DNA of 49,831 nt from Paenibacillus sp. MMS18-CY102 (GCF_009789195.1 NZ_WSTC01000039.1:1-49831); one strand, 5' to 3'. Positions 7,477 through 20,038 are shown, counted from the first letter of the stretch. Numbers and translations: made by a program. Notes: generated by a model from the letters alone, not told the origin.

Positions 7477-8253
7477 TTAAAAATTTATACGGCTGGCGTT
7501 GCGAAACCCCAGTTCGCCAGAAATGAGCCCCGCGTATTTTTTCGTATAATAGCTGTATTTCTCAATATTCGCCTGCGTAAAACGGATCGTCGGGCCTGCG
7601 CAGTTCAGCGACCCGATGACCGTATTCTCATATGAGAAAATTGGTGCGGCTATCCCCGTCGTGCCCTCCGTCGCTTCGCCGGCAGTCATTGAGTAGCCCT
7701 GTTCGCGGATAAGCTCCAGGTCTTGTTCAATGCTCTCGCGCGTCATTGGCTGAAGGGATGGCACCTTGCTCCAATCGACGCCGCCAAGCAGCTGATCACG
7801 CGTTTTCTTAGGCAAATGCGCTAGAATGACGCGGTTGGATGCCCCAATATAAAGCGGCAGCCGAAGCCCGATCGGCTCCGATATTTTTAAGATACGCGGG
7901 GAATCGATGCTATCAATGTAGACACCCTCCGCATTCTCGCGTGTCGCGAGGTAAACCGTTTCGCTCGTCTTGTCCAGCAGCTCCTGCATGAACGGGCGGG
8001 CAACGGAACGGAGCATAAGGCTATCCCACATGAGGAAGCCGTATTTCATTATGGACAAGCCGAGCTTATATTTTTTTGTCTTTTTGTTTTGCGAGACAAA
8101 ACCATGGCTAGATAAGGAGCCTAGAATCCGATGCACGCTCTGTACGGGCATTTCCAGCTCTCGGCTAATCTCTGTCACACTGAGCTCCTTCTCGCTCCCC
8201 TGTGGCACGAGCAGGTCAAGAATATGTATCGCTTTGGTAATTACGCCTGTCAT
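7477..8253 (-). CDS. IclR-family transcriptional regulator
   Basis: This 258-residue regulator has an N-terminal winged helix-turn-helix (about 1-65), with ELSVTEISRELEMPVQSVHRIL as recognisable core. A C-terminal GAF-like effector domain of the IclR type (about 70-250) contains TRENAEGVYIDSI and the GTTGIAAPIFSYEN stretch. Members usually control catabolic operons and respond to small metabolites. I chose ATG 8253, preceded by AAGGATGGTGGGAG; an upstream in-frame TTG at 8277 is also possible. No divergent target lies next to it, so the target is unknown; inverted copies of TGTTAGATA upstream suggest self-regulation. Confidence 0.85.
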   Translation of the reverse strand: MTGVITKAIHILDLLVPQGSEKELSVTEISRELEMPVQSVHRILGSLSSHGFVSQNKKTKKYKLGLSIMKYGFLMWDSLMLRSVARPFMQELLDKTSETVYLATRENAEGVYIDSIDSPRILKISEPIGLRLPLYIGASNRVILAHLPKKTRDQLLGGVDWSKVPSLQPMTRESIEQDLELIREQGYSMTAGEATEGTTGIAAPIFSYENTVIGSLNCAGPTIRFTQANIEKYSYYTKKYAGLISGELGFRNASRINF

Positions 8254-8293
8254 GCTCCCACCATCCTTATCCTGCAAATTGGCATAACCGAAT

Positions 8294-8343
8294 TGTTAGA
8301 TACATTAGGGACACTAGTTCGTCATGTTATATTATCTAACATG
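8294..8343. promoter_or_regulatory. Candidate operator upstream of the IclR gene
   Basis: TGTTAGATA (8294-8302) and its reverse complement TATCTAACA (8333-8341) flank the region just upstream of the IclR start. The second copy is part of CATGTTA-N7-TAACATG (8323-8343). IclR proteins commonly bind such imperfect palindromes; binding here is an inference. Confidence 0.4.
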
Positions 8344-8770
8344 TTTAGGCAAATAGAAAGAAATATCGCAAACCGGACAGGAACCTTTGGCAACGGTAAA
8401 TATTCGTAATGGAGATGATCAGCGTTAGCCGTGGGCATACGGACGAGAGTGTCGGGGACACATGTAAGTACAGGCAGCAGCACATGAGTGGCGCATTAGG
8501 GCAAATGTGGTGGACGAGCGTTGCAGGAAGTCGGCGGTAGCTCAGAGCAAAAGCTTATGATAGGGCATAGAGCGGGGCAAACGAGGAAGCGGTAAGTAAA
8601 CACACTTTAAACATGAACATTAGATATAACTGAACTTCTGGCTTTAAAAATTCTTCGACATTGCACGCTGGATACTGGTCAGCAGACTTTAGACATTGCA
8701 CATTATCAATTAGCCACTACACATCGCCATCTAACCTAGGTTCTGGTCCTTGTACCCAAACTTGTCTGCT
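8344..8770. other. Gene-free stretch
   Basis: No convincing reading frame, RNA gene or terminator is visible here. Two half-copies of the palindrome motif found just downstream occur as CATTGCAC near 8665 and 8696. The rest appears to be plain intergenic sequence. Confidence 0.4.
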
Positions 8771-8774
8771 GCGC

Positions 8775-8970
8775 CATTGTATTTCATACAATGAAAGCTG
8801 GCCAAATGCACACTTAAGGCCACTGCCATTGCATTCCGTACAATGGCGACCGCCATCTCGTCGCAATTTCCTTCCACTCAGCGCGAAAGCACCACTGGTC
8901 ATTGCACGATCTGCAATGGCACATGTGCTTTCAGTAATCAGGCCTCCTTCTCATTGCACAAACTGCAATG
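8775..8970. repeat. Four 19-nt palindromes of the form CATTGYA-N5-TRCAATG
   Basis: Palindromes with 7-bp arms and a 5-nt centre lie at 8775-8793, 8827-8845, 8900-8918 and 8952-8970. Their starts are 52, 73 and 52 bp apart. The arms vary together (TA with TA), so pairing is kept. One copy has an extra outer pair. A single related half-copy with the same flank (AAGCACCACTG) lies near 31140-31156. They could be protein binding sites, a small hairpin-rich transcript or a mobile repeat. Confidence 0.85.
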
Positions 8971-8997
8971 GGGCTAGCAACGAAGCTTGCGAAGCAC

Positions 8998-9047
8998 GCA
9001 ATGCCTGCAATGCTTGCAATGCCTGCAATGCTTGCAATGCTTGCAAC
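8998..9047. repeat. 9-bp tandem repeat (GCAATGCYT)
   Basis: Five and a half units of GCAATGCCT or GCAATGCTT run head to tail, next to the terminator of the binding-protein gene. The sequence shares CAATG with the neighbouring palindromes and may have grown from one of them by slippage. Confidence 0.9.
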
Positions 9048-9085
9048 AAAAAACCAGCCCGATCAACGAATTGACCGGGCTGGTT
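9048..9085 (-). terminator. Terminator of the sugar ABC transporter operon
   Basis: Ten-base arms AACCAGCCCG and CGGGCTGGTT enclose 14 nt and are followed on the minus strand by a run of six T. It lies 26 nt after the stop of the binding-protein gene. Confidence 0.9.
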
Positions 9086-9110
9086 AGGCGGCATTACGCC
9101 GCTATTAGTA

Positions 9111-10556
9111 TTACTTCGCTACTTCGATTTTATCGAAGTACTTCGCTTGCAGCGACTTAGCAGCTGCGTCGAGTGCCGCTTTAGGGTCTACGCCTTTTTT
9201 GGAGAATACTTGTTGGATAACGTTCGTCATCTCAGCATAGTACTCTTGCGTGTTGTATTGCGCTTCTGGTTGGCCATCGAGCAATGCATTCGACTCTGGA
9301 GCGTATTTGTATACGTTGTCGTATTTGTCGAAGATCGCTTGCGCTTTTTTGCCATACTCGGAATCCGCGCTGAAGTAGTTCATTTGTGGCGGGATGTAGT
9401 ATTTGTTTTCAGCTTTGCGCGCTTGGATGTCCTTCTCAATCGACGTCAGCCAATCGTTGGAGAAGTAGTCGAACGTGATGTAACGGAATGCCATTTCTTG
9501 CTCTTCTTTCGTTGCGTTCGGGTTAACTACCAGGTAGTCGCCGCCAAGGACGCCATAGTGCTTGCCGCCTGCTTCCATAGCTGGCATTGGGAACGTCAGA
9601 ACATCCTCAGATTTCATGCCGCCTTGGTTCATTGCTTGGTCAAGAGGGCCTTCTGCGCCAGCGATAACCATCGCCGTACGGCCTTGTGCGAATGCGCCTG
9701 TAGCATCGGTCCAGCCGAGTGCCCAGTCTTTAGGAATAGCGTTAGCTTCCCAACGCAGTTTGTCATACAATTGCAGCGCTTTAACGCCAGCATCCGAGTT
9801 GAATGCAGCTGTTACTTTGCCGCCTTCAGTGTTAATGATTTGGCCGCCTGCTTCGAACAGGAAGTTCGTCCAGTTCCAGCCCGCTTCGTTGCCTTTGCCC
9901 ATTGGCGCAATGCCAGCGATGCCTTTAGCCGGATCTGCTACAGCTTTCGCTGTGTTCACCATGTCATCCCAAGTCCAGTCGTACGCTGGGATTGCTACGC
10001 CTTTATCATCAAGCATTTTTTTGTTTACGATGACGCTAGTCGAATAGCCTTTTTGAACGACGCCGTATACTTTGCCATCGACGTTAAATTGGCTTTGAAG
10101 CGTTGGGTTAATTTGGTCTTTGTATTCGTATTTGTTCCACAATTCCGTAATGTCAGCCGCCCAACCGCGCTGAATCAAGAACTTCGCTTCCGTTGCGAAC
10201 GTATTGAAGAACGTAGGCGCTTCGTTCGACGCCATTTTGATGCCGATTTCGTTTACGTTATAATGCCAATCGCTTTTTTCTACCGTTACGTTCGGGTATT
10301 TCTCATTAAAACGGCGAATTTTGTCGTCCTCGAGCTTACGGTCTTCGACTTTATCCTTTGAAGGATAGTAGACGCTGATCGTAATCTTTTTGCTGAGAAG
10401 CTCATCCTCTGGCGATTGAGCCGTAGTGCCTTGCTCCGTCGTCGGCTTTGTTTCCGGATCTGTCTTTGTTTTGTCTCCGTCGCTGCTGCTGCCACATGCT
10501 GATAGCAATGCTCCAGTCAAAGTAAGGCAAGCAATGGTCGTTAGTAACTTCCGCAT
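9111..10556 (-). CDS. Sugar ABC transporter substrate-binding lipoprotein (CUT1 family)
   Basis: This 481-residue extracellular binding protein has a lipobox LLSAC with lipidated Cys21, a low-complexity Asp/Thr linker, and the family 1 solute-binding fold. The middle part TRWAMVIAGAEGPLDQ-type region and the C-terminal AQYNTQEYYAEMTNVIQQ are typical of YtcQ/LplA/MalE-like proteins. It delivers a sugar or oligosaccharide to the two permeases encoded just upstream. It is the last gene of the likely operon kinase-regulator-permease-permease-binding protein and is followed by a strong terminator. The ligand cannot be read from the sequence; the nearby beta-galactosidase suggests a galactoside but does not prove it. 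Confidence 0.9.
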   Translation of the reverse strand: MRKLLTTIACLTLTGALLSACGSSSDGDKTKTDPETKPTTEQGTTAQSPEDELLSKKITISVYYPSKDKVEDRKLEDDKIRRFNEKYPNVTVEKSDWHYNVNEIGIKMASNEAPTFFNTFATEAKFLIQRGWAADITELWNKYEYKDQINPTLQSQFNVDGKVYGVVQKGYSTSVIVNKKMLDDKGVAIPAYDWTWDDMVNTAKAVADPAKGIAGIAPMGKGNEAGWNWTNFLFEAGGQIINTEGGKVTAAFNSDAGVKALQLYDKLRWEANAIPKDWALGWTDATGAFAQGRTAMVIAGAEGPLDQAMNQGGMKSEDVLTFPMPAMEAGGKHYGVLGGDYLVVNPNATKEEQEMAFRYITFDYFSNDWLTSIEKDIQARKAENKYYIPPQMNYFSADSEYGKKAQAIFDKYDNVYKYAPESNALLDGQPEAQYNTQEYYAEMTNVIQQVFSKKGVDPKAALDAAAKSLQAKYFDKIEVAK

Positions 10557-10663
10557 GTATACTCCCCTTTTCTAACATTCATATTTGCTTACAGGCTAAT
10601 CATATCTCGCCTGAGTCTTTCGTACGATGTGTGTCCCTATTGCGATTGTGTGTAGTTTTACGC

Positions 10664-11539
10664 TTATCCTTTAACGCCACCCATGCTTAGCCCGCCCATA
10701 ATGTAGCGTTGGAATGCCAGGAACACGGCGATCGGCGGCAACATAACCATGAACAGGATCGCGAAGCGAATGTTCACATCCAAGCGGGTCGCTTGAAGCA
10801 CGTATTTGTAAATTGCCGTCGCAAGCGGATAGGTCTGGTCGCCATGCATAACCAAGGAAGGCCAGAACCAGTCATTCCATGCTGTTGAGAAGACGAAGAT
10901 GCCAAGTGTTGAAATTATCGGAAGCGACAGCGGCACAGCGATTTGTGCAAAACAACGCAGTTCCGAAGCACCATCGATACGGGCCGCTTCGAACATTTCA
11001 TGATGAAGCCCGTCAAAGAAGTTTTTCAACAGCAGCAGATTAAACGCGCTCGCGCCTGCTGGCAGCCAGAATGCCGCATAGGAATTAAGCAATCCGAGGT
11101 CTTTCAAATTCAGGAAGTTCGGAATTAGGTACGTAGTCGGCGGAATGAACAATGTAATCAGGAAGAACATCGCGATTGTGCGCGATTTCGGTACATTCAG
11201 CTTAGATAAGCTAAATGCCGCAAGGCCTAGCACTACGACCGTTACAACCATGTTGCCGACAAATATAATCATTGTGTTGCGCAGGAACAATGGCAGTTCT
11301 AGGTACTCCCAGCCTGTCTTGAAGTTTTCCCAATGCCAGCCGTCAGCTGGGAGGAACCTTGGCGGGAATGAATTGACCTCAACATTTGTCTTCAATGAAT
11401 TAAAGAAGGATACAAGAATCGGATAGATCATGGCGCATGCCATAATGAAAATGACGAGCACCATCAGCCAATAGCCAATCCGAGTGCCTGGTTTCTTCAA
11501 GTCATAACTGGATAGGATGCCGCGTTCAGGCATTTTCAT
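10664..11539 (-). CDS. Sugar ABC transporter permease, MalG-like
   Basis: This 291-residue inner subunit of a CUT1 importer has six membrane segments. The cytoplasmic EAA loop reads EAARIDGASELRCFAQIAVPLS, which docks to the ATPase. The C-terminal end GGLSMGGVKG is typical of MalG-type permeases. Its ATG follows the stop of the other permease gene by 2 nt, with GGGGGAGA upstream, so the two are translated together. No ATPase gene lies in this operon. Confidence 0.93.
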   Translation of the reverse strand: MKMPERGILSSYDLKKPGTRIGYWLMVLVIFIMACAMIYPILVSFFNSLKTNVEVNSFPPRFLPADGWHWENFKTGWEYLELPLFLRNTMIIFVGNMVVTVVVLGLAAFSLSKLNVPKSRTIAMFFLITLFIPPTTYLIPNFLNLKDLGLLNSYAAFWLPAGASAFNLLLLKNFFDGLHHEMFEAARIDGASELRCFAQIAVPLSLPIISTLGIFVFSTAWNDWFWPSLVMHGDQTYPLATAIYKYVLQATRLDVNIRFAILFMVMLPPIAVFLAFQRYIMGGLSMGGVKG

Positions 11540-11541
11540 GA

Positions 11542-12471
11542 TTAGTTCTCCCCCTTGCTTTGGAGACGGAATTGAATGATTGCTAGCACGCTCAGCACGA
11601 GGAACATGAGAACACCCATTGCGGAAGCAACGCCCATATCCAGCCTTGTTGTTGCGTATCGAACGACAAGCAGTGCGTAAGTCAACGTTGCGTTATTCGG
11701 TCCGCCGTCTAGCATAGCGTATTGCGCTTGGTAGCCTTGTGATGTGCCGATTACCTGCAACAGCAACATTAGGCCAATCAGGCCTTTAATAGAAGGAAGC
11801 GTAATATAACGAAGGCGGGCCCAAACGCCTGCACCGTCAATCTCAGCCGCCTCATACCAGTCGCGCGGAATGCTTATAACGGCCGCTAAGTACAGAAGCA
11901 TTGCAGCACCGAATTGCTGCCATGTCTCCATGAAGACGAGCGAGACCATGGACCATTTTGGATCCGTCATGAACGCAATCCCTTCGCCGCCTGCCGTTGT
12001 CGTTATCGCCGCATTAATTGGGCCAACCGGATCATAGAACCAACGCCACAGCCCGTACAATACGACAACAGGTATGACGTTCGGCAGGTATGCGGCAACC
12101 CGCACAATCCCTTTGAACTTACGCAGTTCCGAAATCATCACAGCGAAAACGATTGGAACCCAGAAGCCAATGACCAACGCTAACCCCATGTAATAAAGCG
12201 TATTCTTGATCGATGTGACGACATCCGGATCATGAATAACCGTTTTGTAATTGTCCCAGCCTACGAACTCATCGCCTTTAACAAAGTCGACATGAAAGAA
12301 GCTGTAGTAGAAACCTTTGAAGATTGGCAGCCATAAAAACATCGTAAAAATAAGAAAGGCGGGCAGCAAGAACAGATATCCCCAACGGTTCTTCTTGAGG
12401 ACCTGCACGATACCCGTCTTTCTTGTTCTAGTCGATTCTTGTTGTTGAATCGGCAGTGCCGTTTGGCTCAT
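11542..12471 (-). CDS. Sugar ABC transporter permease, MalF-like
   Basis: This 309-residue permease has six membrane segments and the EAA motif EAAEIDGAGVWARLRYITLP. It pairs with the MalG-like permease encoded 2 nt downstream. I chose the ATG at 12471 (MSQTALPIQQQ) because GAGGGGT lies at the right distance; the in-frame ATG nine codons upstream lacks a good site. It follows the YesN-like regulator gene on the same strand by about 100 nt. Confidence 0.92.
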   Translation of the reverse strand: MSQTALPIQQQESTRTRKTGIVQVLKKNRWGYLFLLPAFLIFTMFLWLPIFKGFYYSFFHVDFVKGDEFVGWDNYKTVIHDPDVVTSIKNTLYYMGLALVIGFWVPIVFAVMISELRKFKGIVRVAAYLPNVIPVVVLYGLWRWFYDPVGPINAAITTTAGGEGIAFMTDPKWSMVSLVFMETWQQFGAAMLLYLAAVISIPRDWYEAAEIDGAGVWARLRYITLPSIKGLIGLMLLLQVIGTSQGYQAQYAMLDGGPNNATLTYALLVVRYATTRLDMGVASAMGVLMFLVLSVLAIIQFRLQSKGEN

Positions 12472-12570
12472 CGAGTACCCCTCATTCCATATGTGCATTA
12501 GTTACCCTTTTATTTTAGAAAAAGGAGCCCCTTGTGCACATGTGCGAATCTATTGGGATGATAGGCATTA

Positions 12571-13902
12571 TTACTTCTTCAGCTCACTAGGGCTTACGCC
12601 ATAGTATTTTTTGAATATCTTGCTAAAATGTTCCGGGGACTCATAGCCTACCCGCTCCGCTATTTCGTACCGGCGCATATCGGTTTCCAACAGCAATCGA
12701 CGGCTTTCTTCCATCCGCAGCTTCATGACATACTCCCACAGGTTCATGCCAATGGTCTTCTTGAACAAATAGCTCAAGTAGTTCGGACTAACGTGGTTAT
12801 GCTGGGCAACTTCATGGAGCGTAAGGCCCTTCTGCGCAAAATGCTCATCAATATATGCCTTCGAACGCTCGGCAATTCGGTTATGCTGGGCGCGGAGCTC
12901 ATCCTCGGACGGCTCCTCCTTCGTGTAGAGGTCCTCGTGAAAATCGCCGTAATAGAACACATCATGGTCCGGATGGCGTTGGCTCCAACGCAAGGCTTGC
13001 ACCGCTTGGCTGTTCAATAAGGGAAGCTGCTCCAACCCTTGAACAACCTGGCTGATGCCAACAATCGAAGCCAGCCCCAAGTAACGCCGAACGCTGCGAT
13101 GCAAGCTGCGGCCGAACATATCGAGCCGGTTCAACTTGCTCTCCGATGCTGGGGCATTCTCATACGCTTCCTCGTCCCACTGCATAATAATGCTCAGCTC
13201 AGCATCACCGGAATAAAAAGCGATTGAGCCTTGGTCTGATTCCAATAGCTCTGCTGCGATATTAAGCGCACCATAACGAAGCAAACGGCTATCCCGTTCC
13301 GAAACCTCCCGGTCAGGCCCCTGCAGCTGCAGCCGAAGCTTAATGACTGCAAAATAAGGGCCGGCAAGCTGTACGCCAAGCTTATCCAGCTGCGCGGCCA
13401 CCTCTTGGCTAGCGCCAGCCTGCTCCCCAATCAAGCGATTTAGCAGCTCCGTTCCATGGTCAGATGGCTCCGACATGCGAAACCGCTCATGCAGCGTTTC
13501 GATCCCATCTTCCTGCGTTTTCAGCCGCTTCTCCAGCTTCAGCAGCACATTGCGCACCGAATCAAGCAATTGCGCCCCATCCAGCGGCTTGATCAAATAA
13601 TCTTTTGCCCCCAACCGCATCGCCAATTGTGCATATTGGAAGGTCTCATGCGCCGAAATGACGATCGTTTGAATCCACGGCCGGACTAGCTTCGCTTGAT
13701 GCATCAGCTCAATCCCGCTCATAGCGCCCATCTGAATGTCCGTTATTAACAGGTCGATCTCTTCCATGCGTATATAATCCAGCGCCTCATAACCATTATG
13801 GGCGACGTAGAGCGCTTCAATCCCAATGCCCGAGGACGCGAGCAAACTGCTGAGCCCTTGGCCAATCAACGGCTCATCATCGACAATTAAAATACGATGC
13901 AT
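12571..13902 (-). CDS. YesN-like response regulator with AraC-type DNA-binding domain
   Basis: This 443-residue regulator has a receiver domain (about 1-120) with phosphorylation site Asp55 in DLLITDIQMG. A middle helical region of about 200 residues follows. Two helix-turn-helix motifs of the AraC type occupy the last ~100 residues, including GLTLHEVAQHNHVSPNYLSYLFKK. It is the partner of the kinase gene that ends 14 nt upstream and probably switches on the transporter genes that follow. GGAGGGTG lies before its ATG. Confidence 0.93.
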   Translation of the reverse strand: MHRILIVDDEPLIGQGLSSLLASSGIGIEALYVAHNGYEALDYIRMEEIDLLITDIQMGAMSGIELMHQAKLVRPWIQTIVISAHETFQYAQLAMRLGAKDYLIKPLDGAQLLDSVRNVLLKLEKRLKTQEDGIETLHERFRMSEPSDHGTELLNRLIGEQAGASQEVAAQLDKLGVQLAGPYFAVIKLRLQLQGPDREVSERDSRLLRYGALNIAAELLESDQGSIAFYSGDAELSIIMQWDEEAYENAPASESKLNRLDMFGRSLHRSVRRYLGLASIVGISQVVQGLEQLPLLNSQAVQALRWSQRHPDHDVFYYGDFHEDLYTKEEPSEDELRAQHNRIAERSKAYIDEHFAQKGLTLHEVAQHNHVSPNYLSYLFKKTIGMNLWEYVMKLRMEESRRLLLETDMRRYEIAERVGYESPEHFSKIFKKYYGVSPSELKK

Positions 13903-13916
13903 AGCTGCACCCTCCT

Positions 13917-15761
13917 TTAGTTCCTTTCATCATTCTCTAGGTATTGCTCCGCTTCTCCTGGCGGAACCGTGACAGCTGGCAGCGCAAGCTGCGCAATCGT
14001 CCCCCCGCCTTCGCGAGGGCTGTATCTCAGCCCGTATTCAGGGCCAAAATGCAGCTGAATCCGCTGTTGAATATTGCGAATGCCATACCCTGACTGTTCA
14101 CCGCTCGCTGTTGCGATAAGGGTACGTTCAATTGCTTCACAGTCGATTTCCTTGTAGCCGTTGTCTTCAACTCTTATCGTAATTTGCTCGGCCTCTACGT
14201 GAACCCGAATGCCAATCTCTCCGTCTTCGCCCATATGCTTGATGCCGTGTATAATGCTATTTTCAATTAGCGGCTGCAGGGTGATTTTGGGAATGAGATA
14301 CACCAGCGCTTCCTCCGGCACTTCCCATACTACCGAGAACGAGAATGCATAACGATGCTGCTGCAGCTTAATATAAGCAGCTGCATGCTCCAGCTCTTCG
14401 CCAATCGTAATCAGCTCGCGGCCGCGGCTGAGGCTAATTCGCATGAGCTTGGACAAATCCTTAATCATCTCCGCTGATTCAGAGCGGCCTTCAATTGTGC
14501 TTTTCCAATAGATGCTCTCTAAAGTGTTGTAAAGCAAATGCGGATTAATTTGCTGGTACAGCATTTGCAACTGCGTTTCCTTCTGCTTGATTTCCATCTG
14601 GTACTTGTCATGGATAAGCATATTAAGCCGTCTAGCCATATCGTAGAGAGATGTCATAAGTATACCAACCTCATCCCGTCTGTCCTTTCCAGGCGTGCCT
14701 GGCACTAGTTTGCCCGGCTCGTACGTTCGGGAGAAGGACGCCATTTTTTGCAGCGGCTTCATCAAGGAACGCCAGAAATATGTCATCACGATACAACATA
14801 GCACTAAATAGGCAATGGACAAAACCGAAATAACGCGTTTAATTTCGGTCTGCTGCTGCATGAGCGACTTTGTCGGAATTTGATAGACGAGCTTCTGTCC
14901 GACTCCGTTATTCGTCGCTACGTAAATCACATCGCCAGCAATGACATGCGATACCTTGCCTGAACCATATTGTTTTGCCACATCTTCCGGCATTTCAAGC
15001 ATCGTGCCCATTCGGCCCATATCACTCGATGCCAGAATGACGCCCGTGGCGTCTGTGAAGAAGAGGCTTCCGCCTTCCGGCAGGTCAACTGATTTCAATG
15101 AGGTGCCGATCTTTTCCTCCATATTTGTTGCAACAAGCACGCCGATTACGCCTGTTCCCGTGCTTGTATCCCGAACGGCACGGATGTATGCAAGCGTCCT
15201 CTTGCCTCCTGACGTTTCAACCATGCTTGGCATAACCTTCATATACCCATTGCCCTTGCGAGCAACAGCTTCGTCATACCAGACCGGCTTGTGCTCTTCG
15301 TCGAAAAAATATACCCCCGTCGATAACATCTGGCGCTTGGGTGCAAACGCATACACATTATTCGGGTCGTAGACGTAGAAAGCGTAAGCGATCGGGTCGG
15401 TTCCATCTGCCTCGGTCGAATAGTTCGACAACAGCTTATCGACCGCCGTAAACCTTCGAACCCGTTCAATCACTTCGCTTGATACGGCGTCTGCGTCCGT
15501 CCGAAGCTGCTGCGTGATCGGGTTTCCGATAATGGTGGATGTTATTTTGCTAACCGTATCCGTATCCCTGCTTATTAATAATAAATTCTGCTTGTTCAAT
15601 TCTGCATAGGCGCTCGTGACATTCCTTTTCATGATATCTTCCGCCTTTGCACTGCCAAAAACCTGCAGCACAAGGATCGGAATGACCATAACGAGCAGCA
15701 AAAGCAAAAGCTGTCGGTTGACGCTCAAGCGCGTCAGCGGATTAAAGCCATATCTGCCCAC
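13917..15761 (-). CDS. YesM-like sensor histidine kinase
   Basis: This membrane kinase of 614 residues has one TM segment near the N-terminus (about 15-35) and an extracytoplasmic dCache-like sensor domain (to about residue 305). The second TM and a HAMP domain follow. The His_kinase domain carries the phospho-accepting histidine in QQINPHLLYNTLESI, and the C-terminal ATPase domain has VEDNGYKEID and SGYGIRNIQQR. I chose the GTG at 15761 because GGAGGGAGAG lies 7-8 nt upstream; the longer frame to 15860 has no such site. The weak box TATAGT (15790-15795) on the minus strand may belong to its promoter. It senses an external signal, probably the sugar or its binding protein. Confidence 0.9.
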   Translation of the reverse strand: MGRYGFNPLTRLSVNRQLLLLLLVMVIPILVLQVFGSAKAEDIMKRNVTSAYAELNKQNLLLISRDTDTVSKITSTIIGNPITQQLRTDADAVSSEVIERVRRFTAVDKLLSNYSTEADGTDPIAYAFYVYDPNNVYAFAPKRQMLSTGVYFFDEEHKPVWYDEAVARKGNGYMKVMPSMVETSGGKRTLAYIRAVRDTSTGTGVIGVLVATNMEEKIGTSLKSVDLPEGGSLFFTDATGVILASSDMGRMGTMLEMPEDVAKQYGSGKVSHVIAGDVIYVATNNGVGQKLVYQIPTKSLMQQQTEIKRVISVLSIAYLVLCCIVMTYFWRSLMKPLQKMASFSRTYEPGKLVPGTPGKDRRDEVGILMTSLYDMARRLNMLIHDKYQMEIKQKETQLQMLYQQINPHLLYNTLESIYWKSTIEGRSESAEMIKDLSKLMRISLSRGRELITIGEELEHAAAYIKLQQHRYAFSFSVVWEVPEEALVYLIPKITLQPLIENSIIHGIKHMGEDGEIGIRVHVEAEQITIRVEDNGYKEIDCEAIERTLIATASGEQSGYGIRNIQQRIQLHFGPEYGLRYSPREGGGTIAQLALPAVTVPPGEAEQYLENDERN

Positions 15762-15905
15762 TGTATTCTCTCCCTCCGCCGTTACTTGTACTATAACAAA
15801 ATTCCTTTTCACCGGAATGCCTGTTGCTATGTAAATAAGGTGCATAATTACGCAAAACATAACTTTCCTTATGATTGTTTCGCTAATACAGCGTAAGCTC
15901 CTCTG

Positions 15906-16730
15906 TTACCGATTCAAGCCATGCATCTTCTTGAAGGCATCTGGGCTCATACCTGTCTGCCTACGGAATACGGCGCAAAAGTAACTCACATTATCGAACC
16001 CGACCATGCGGGCGATTTCGTACATTTTTTTGGCCGGCTCGTTAACCATCAGATGCTTCCCTCGATTAATGCGCTGCTGGTTCATGTAGACGGTCGGGCG
16101 GACATGCAGTACTTGCTGGAATAGGCGGCATACGTATTGCGGTGAAACATTGGCAACTCCAGCTAGTTCGTTCAATGCCAACGGGCGATGCAAATGCGCT
16201 TCAATATGCTGCAAAATCGGCTTCAGGCGCTCCCGCTCCTGCGCCTGGCTAGCCGGGGCGAGCAACACTTGCTTCAGGTCCAGCAGCAGCGCGAACAGCA
16301 GCTTCGCACGTTCGTTGCTTGCCTCCAGCACATCGTCCATTCCCAGCGTAATCATTTGCTCGAGCGGCGGAAGCAAGCTGCCTTCCCGCATACGGACAGG
16401 ACCTGATTCGACAACGCCTGCATACTGCAGCATCTGCCCCGATTCCCGCCCGTTGAAGGAAACCCAAGCGACTTCCCACGGTTCGGTAAGCGGCACATAA
16501 GCATGTTCGATGCGCGGGTATAGGAAGAAAGCTTCGCCTGGCCCTACGATATGGCGCTCACCTGCAATCGTTAGCTCACCTTTGCCTTGGAGCACTTGAT
16601 GCAGCTGATAGTCGGGAAAGCCATCAGGCCGGACCATCTCGCCTTGATGCTCCCAATAGCCGACTGTCGTGACGTACACGGGCAGCCGCCTCGCGTCGTC
16701 CTCCGGACAGAAAATGCAACAGCTGTCCAT
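15906..16730 (-). CDS. AraC-family transcriptional regulator, likely activator of the beta-galactosidase gene
   Basis: This 274-residue protein has an N-terminal cupin-like sugar-sensing domain (about 10-160, with FPDYQLHQVLQGKGELTI) and a C-terminal pair of helix-turn-helix motifs (about 175-272, with LNELAGVANVSPQYVCRLFQ). I chose ATG 16730 because GAGG lies at a good distance; the ATG at 16748 lacks a site. It is divergent from the beta-galactosidase gene, with about 100 nt between, which is the usual place for its regulator. It is also just upstream of the kinase gene on the same strand. Confidence 0.9.
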   Translation of the reverse strand: MDSCCIFCPEDDARRLPVYVTTVGYWEHQGEMVRPDGFPDYQLHQVLQGKGELTIAGERHIVGPGEAFFLYPRIEHAYVPLTEPWEVAWVSFNGRESGQMLQYAGVVESGPVRMREGSLLPPLEQMITLGMDDVLEASNERAKLLFALLLDLKQVLLAPASQAQERERLKPILQHIEAHLHRPLALNELAGVANVSPQYVCRLFQQVLHVRPTVYMNQQRINRGKHLMVNEPAKKMYEIARMVGFDNVSYFCAVFRRQTGMSPDAFKKMHGLNR

Positions 16731-16748
16731 CCCTAAACCTCGTTTCAT

Positions 16749-19974
<3,226 letters not shown>

Positions 19975-19980
19975 GCAAGA

Positions 19981-20025
19981 AACGCCTATTCCCTCCCGTT
20001 ATCATGGGCAGGAATAGGCGTTTTT
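19981..20025. terminator. Bidirectional terminator between lacZ and the PNPOx-fold gene
   Basis: Twelve-base arms AACGCCTATTCC and GGAATAGGCGTT enclose an 18-nt loop and are followed by TTTTT on the plus strand. The two genes converge here. Confidence 0.92.
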
Positions 20026-20038
20026 CGTTTAGGCCGGT

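Noticed and set aside
8661-9074. Cysteine-rich protein from the 9-bp repeat
   Set aside because: The NAC repeats come from the DNA tandem repeat, and the frame has no ribosome binding site.
9147-10361. Long plus-strand frame opposite the binding-protein gene
   Set aside because: It is a shadow of the conserved binding-protein gene.
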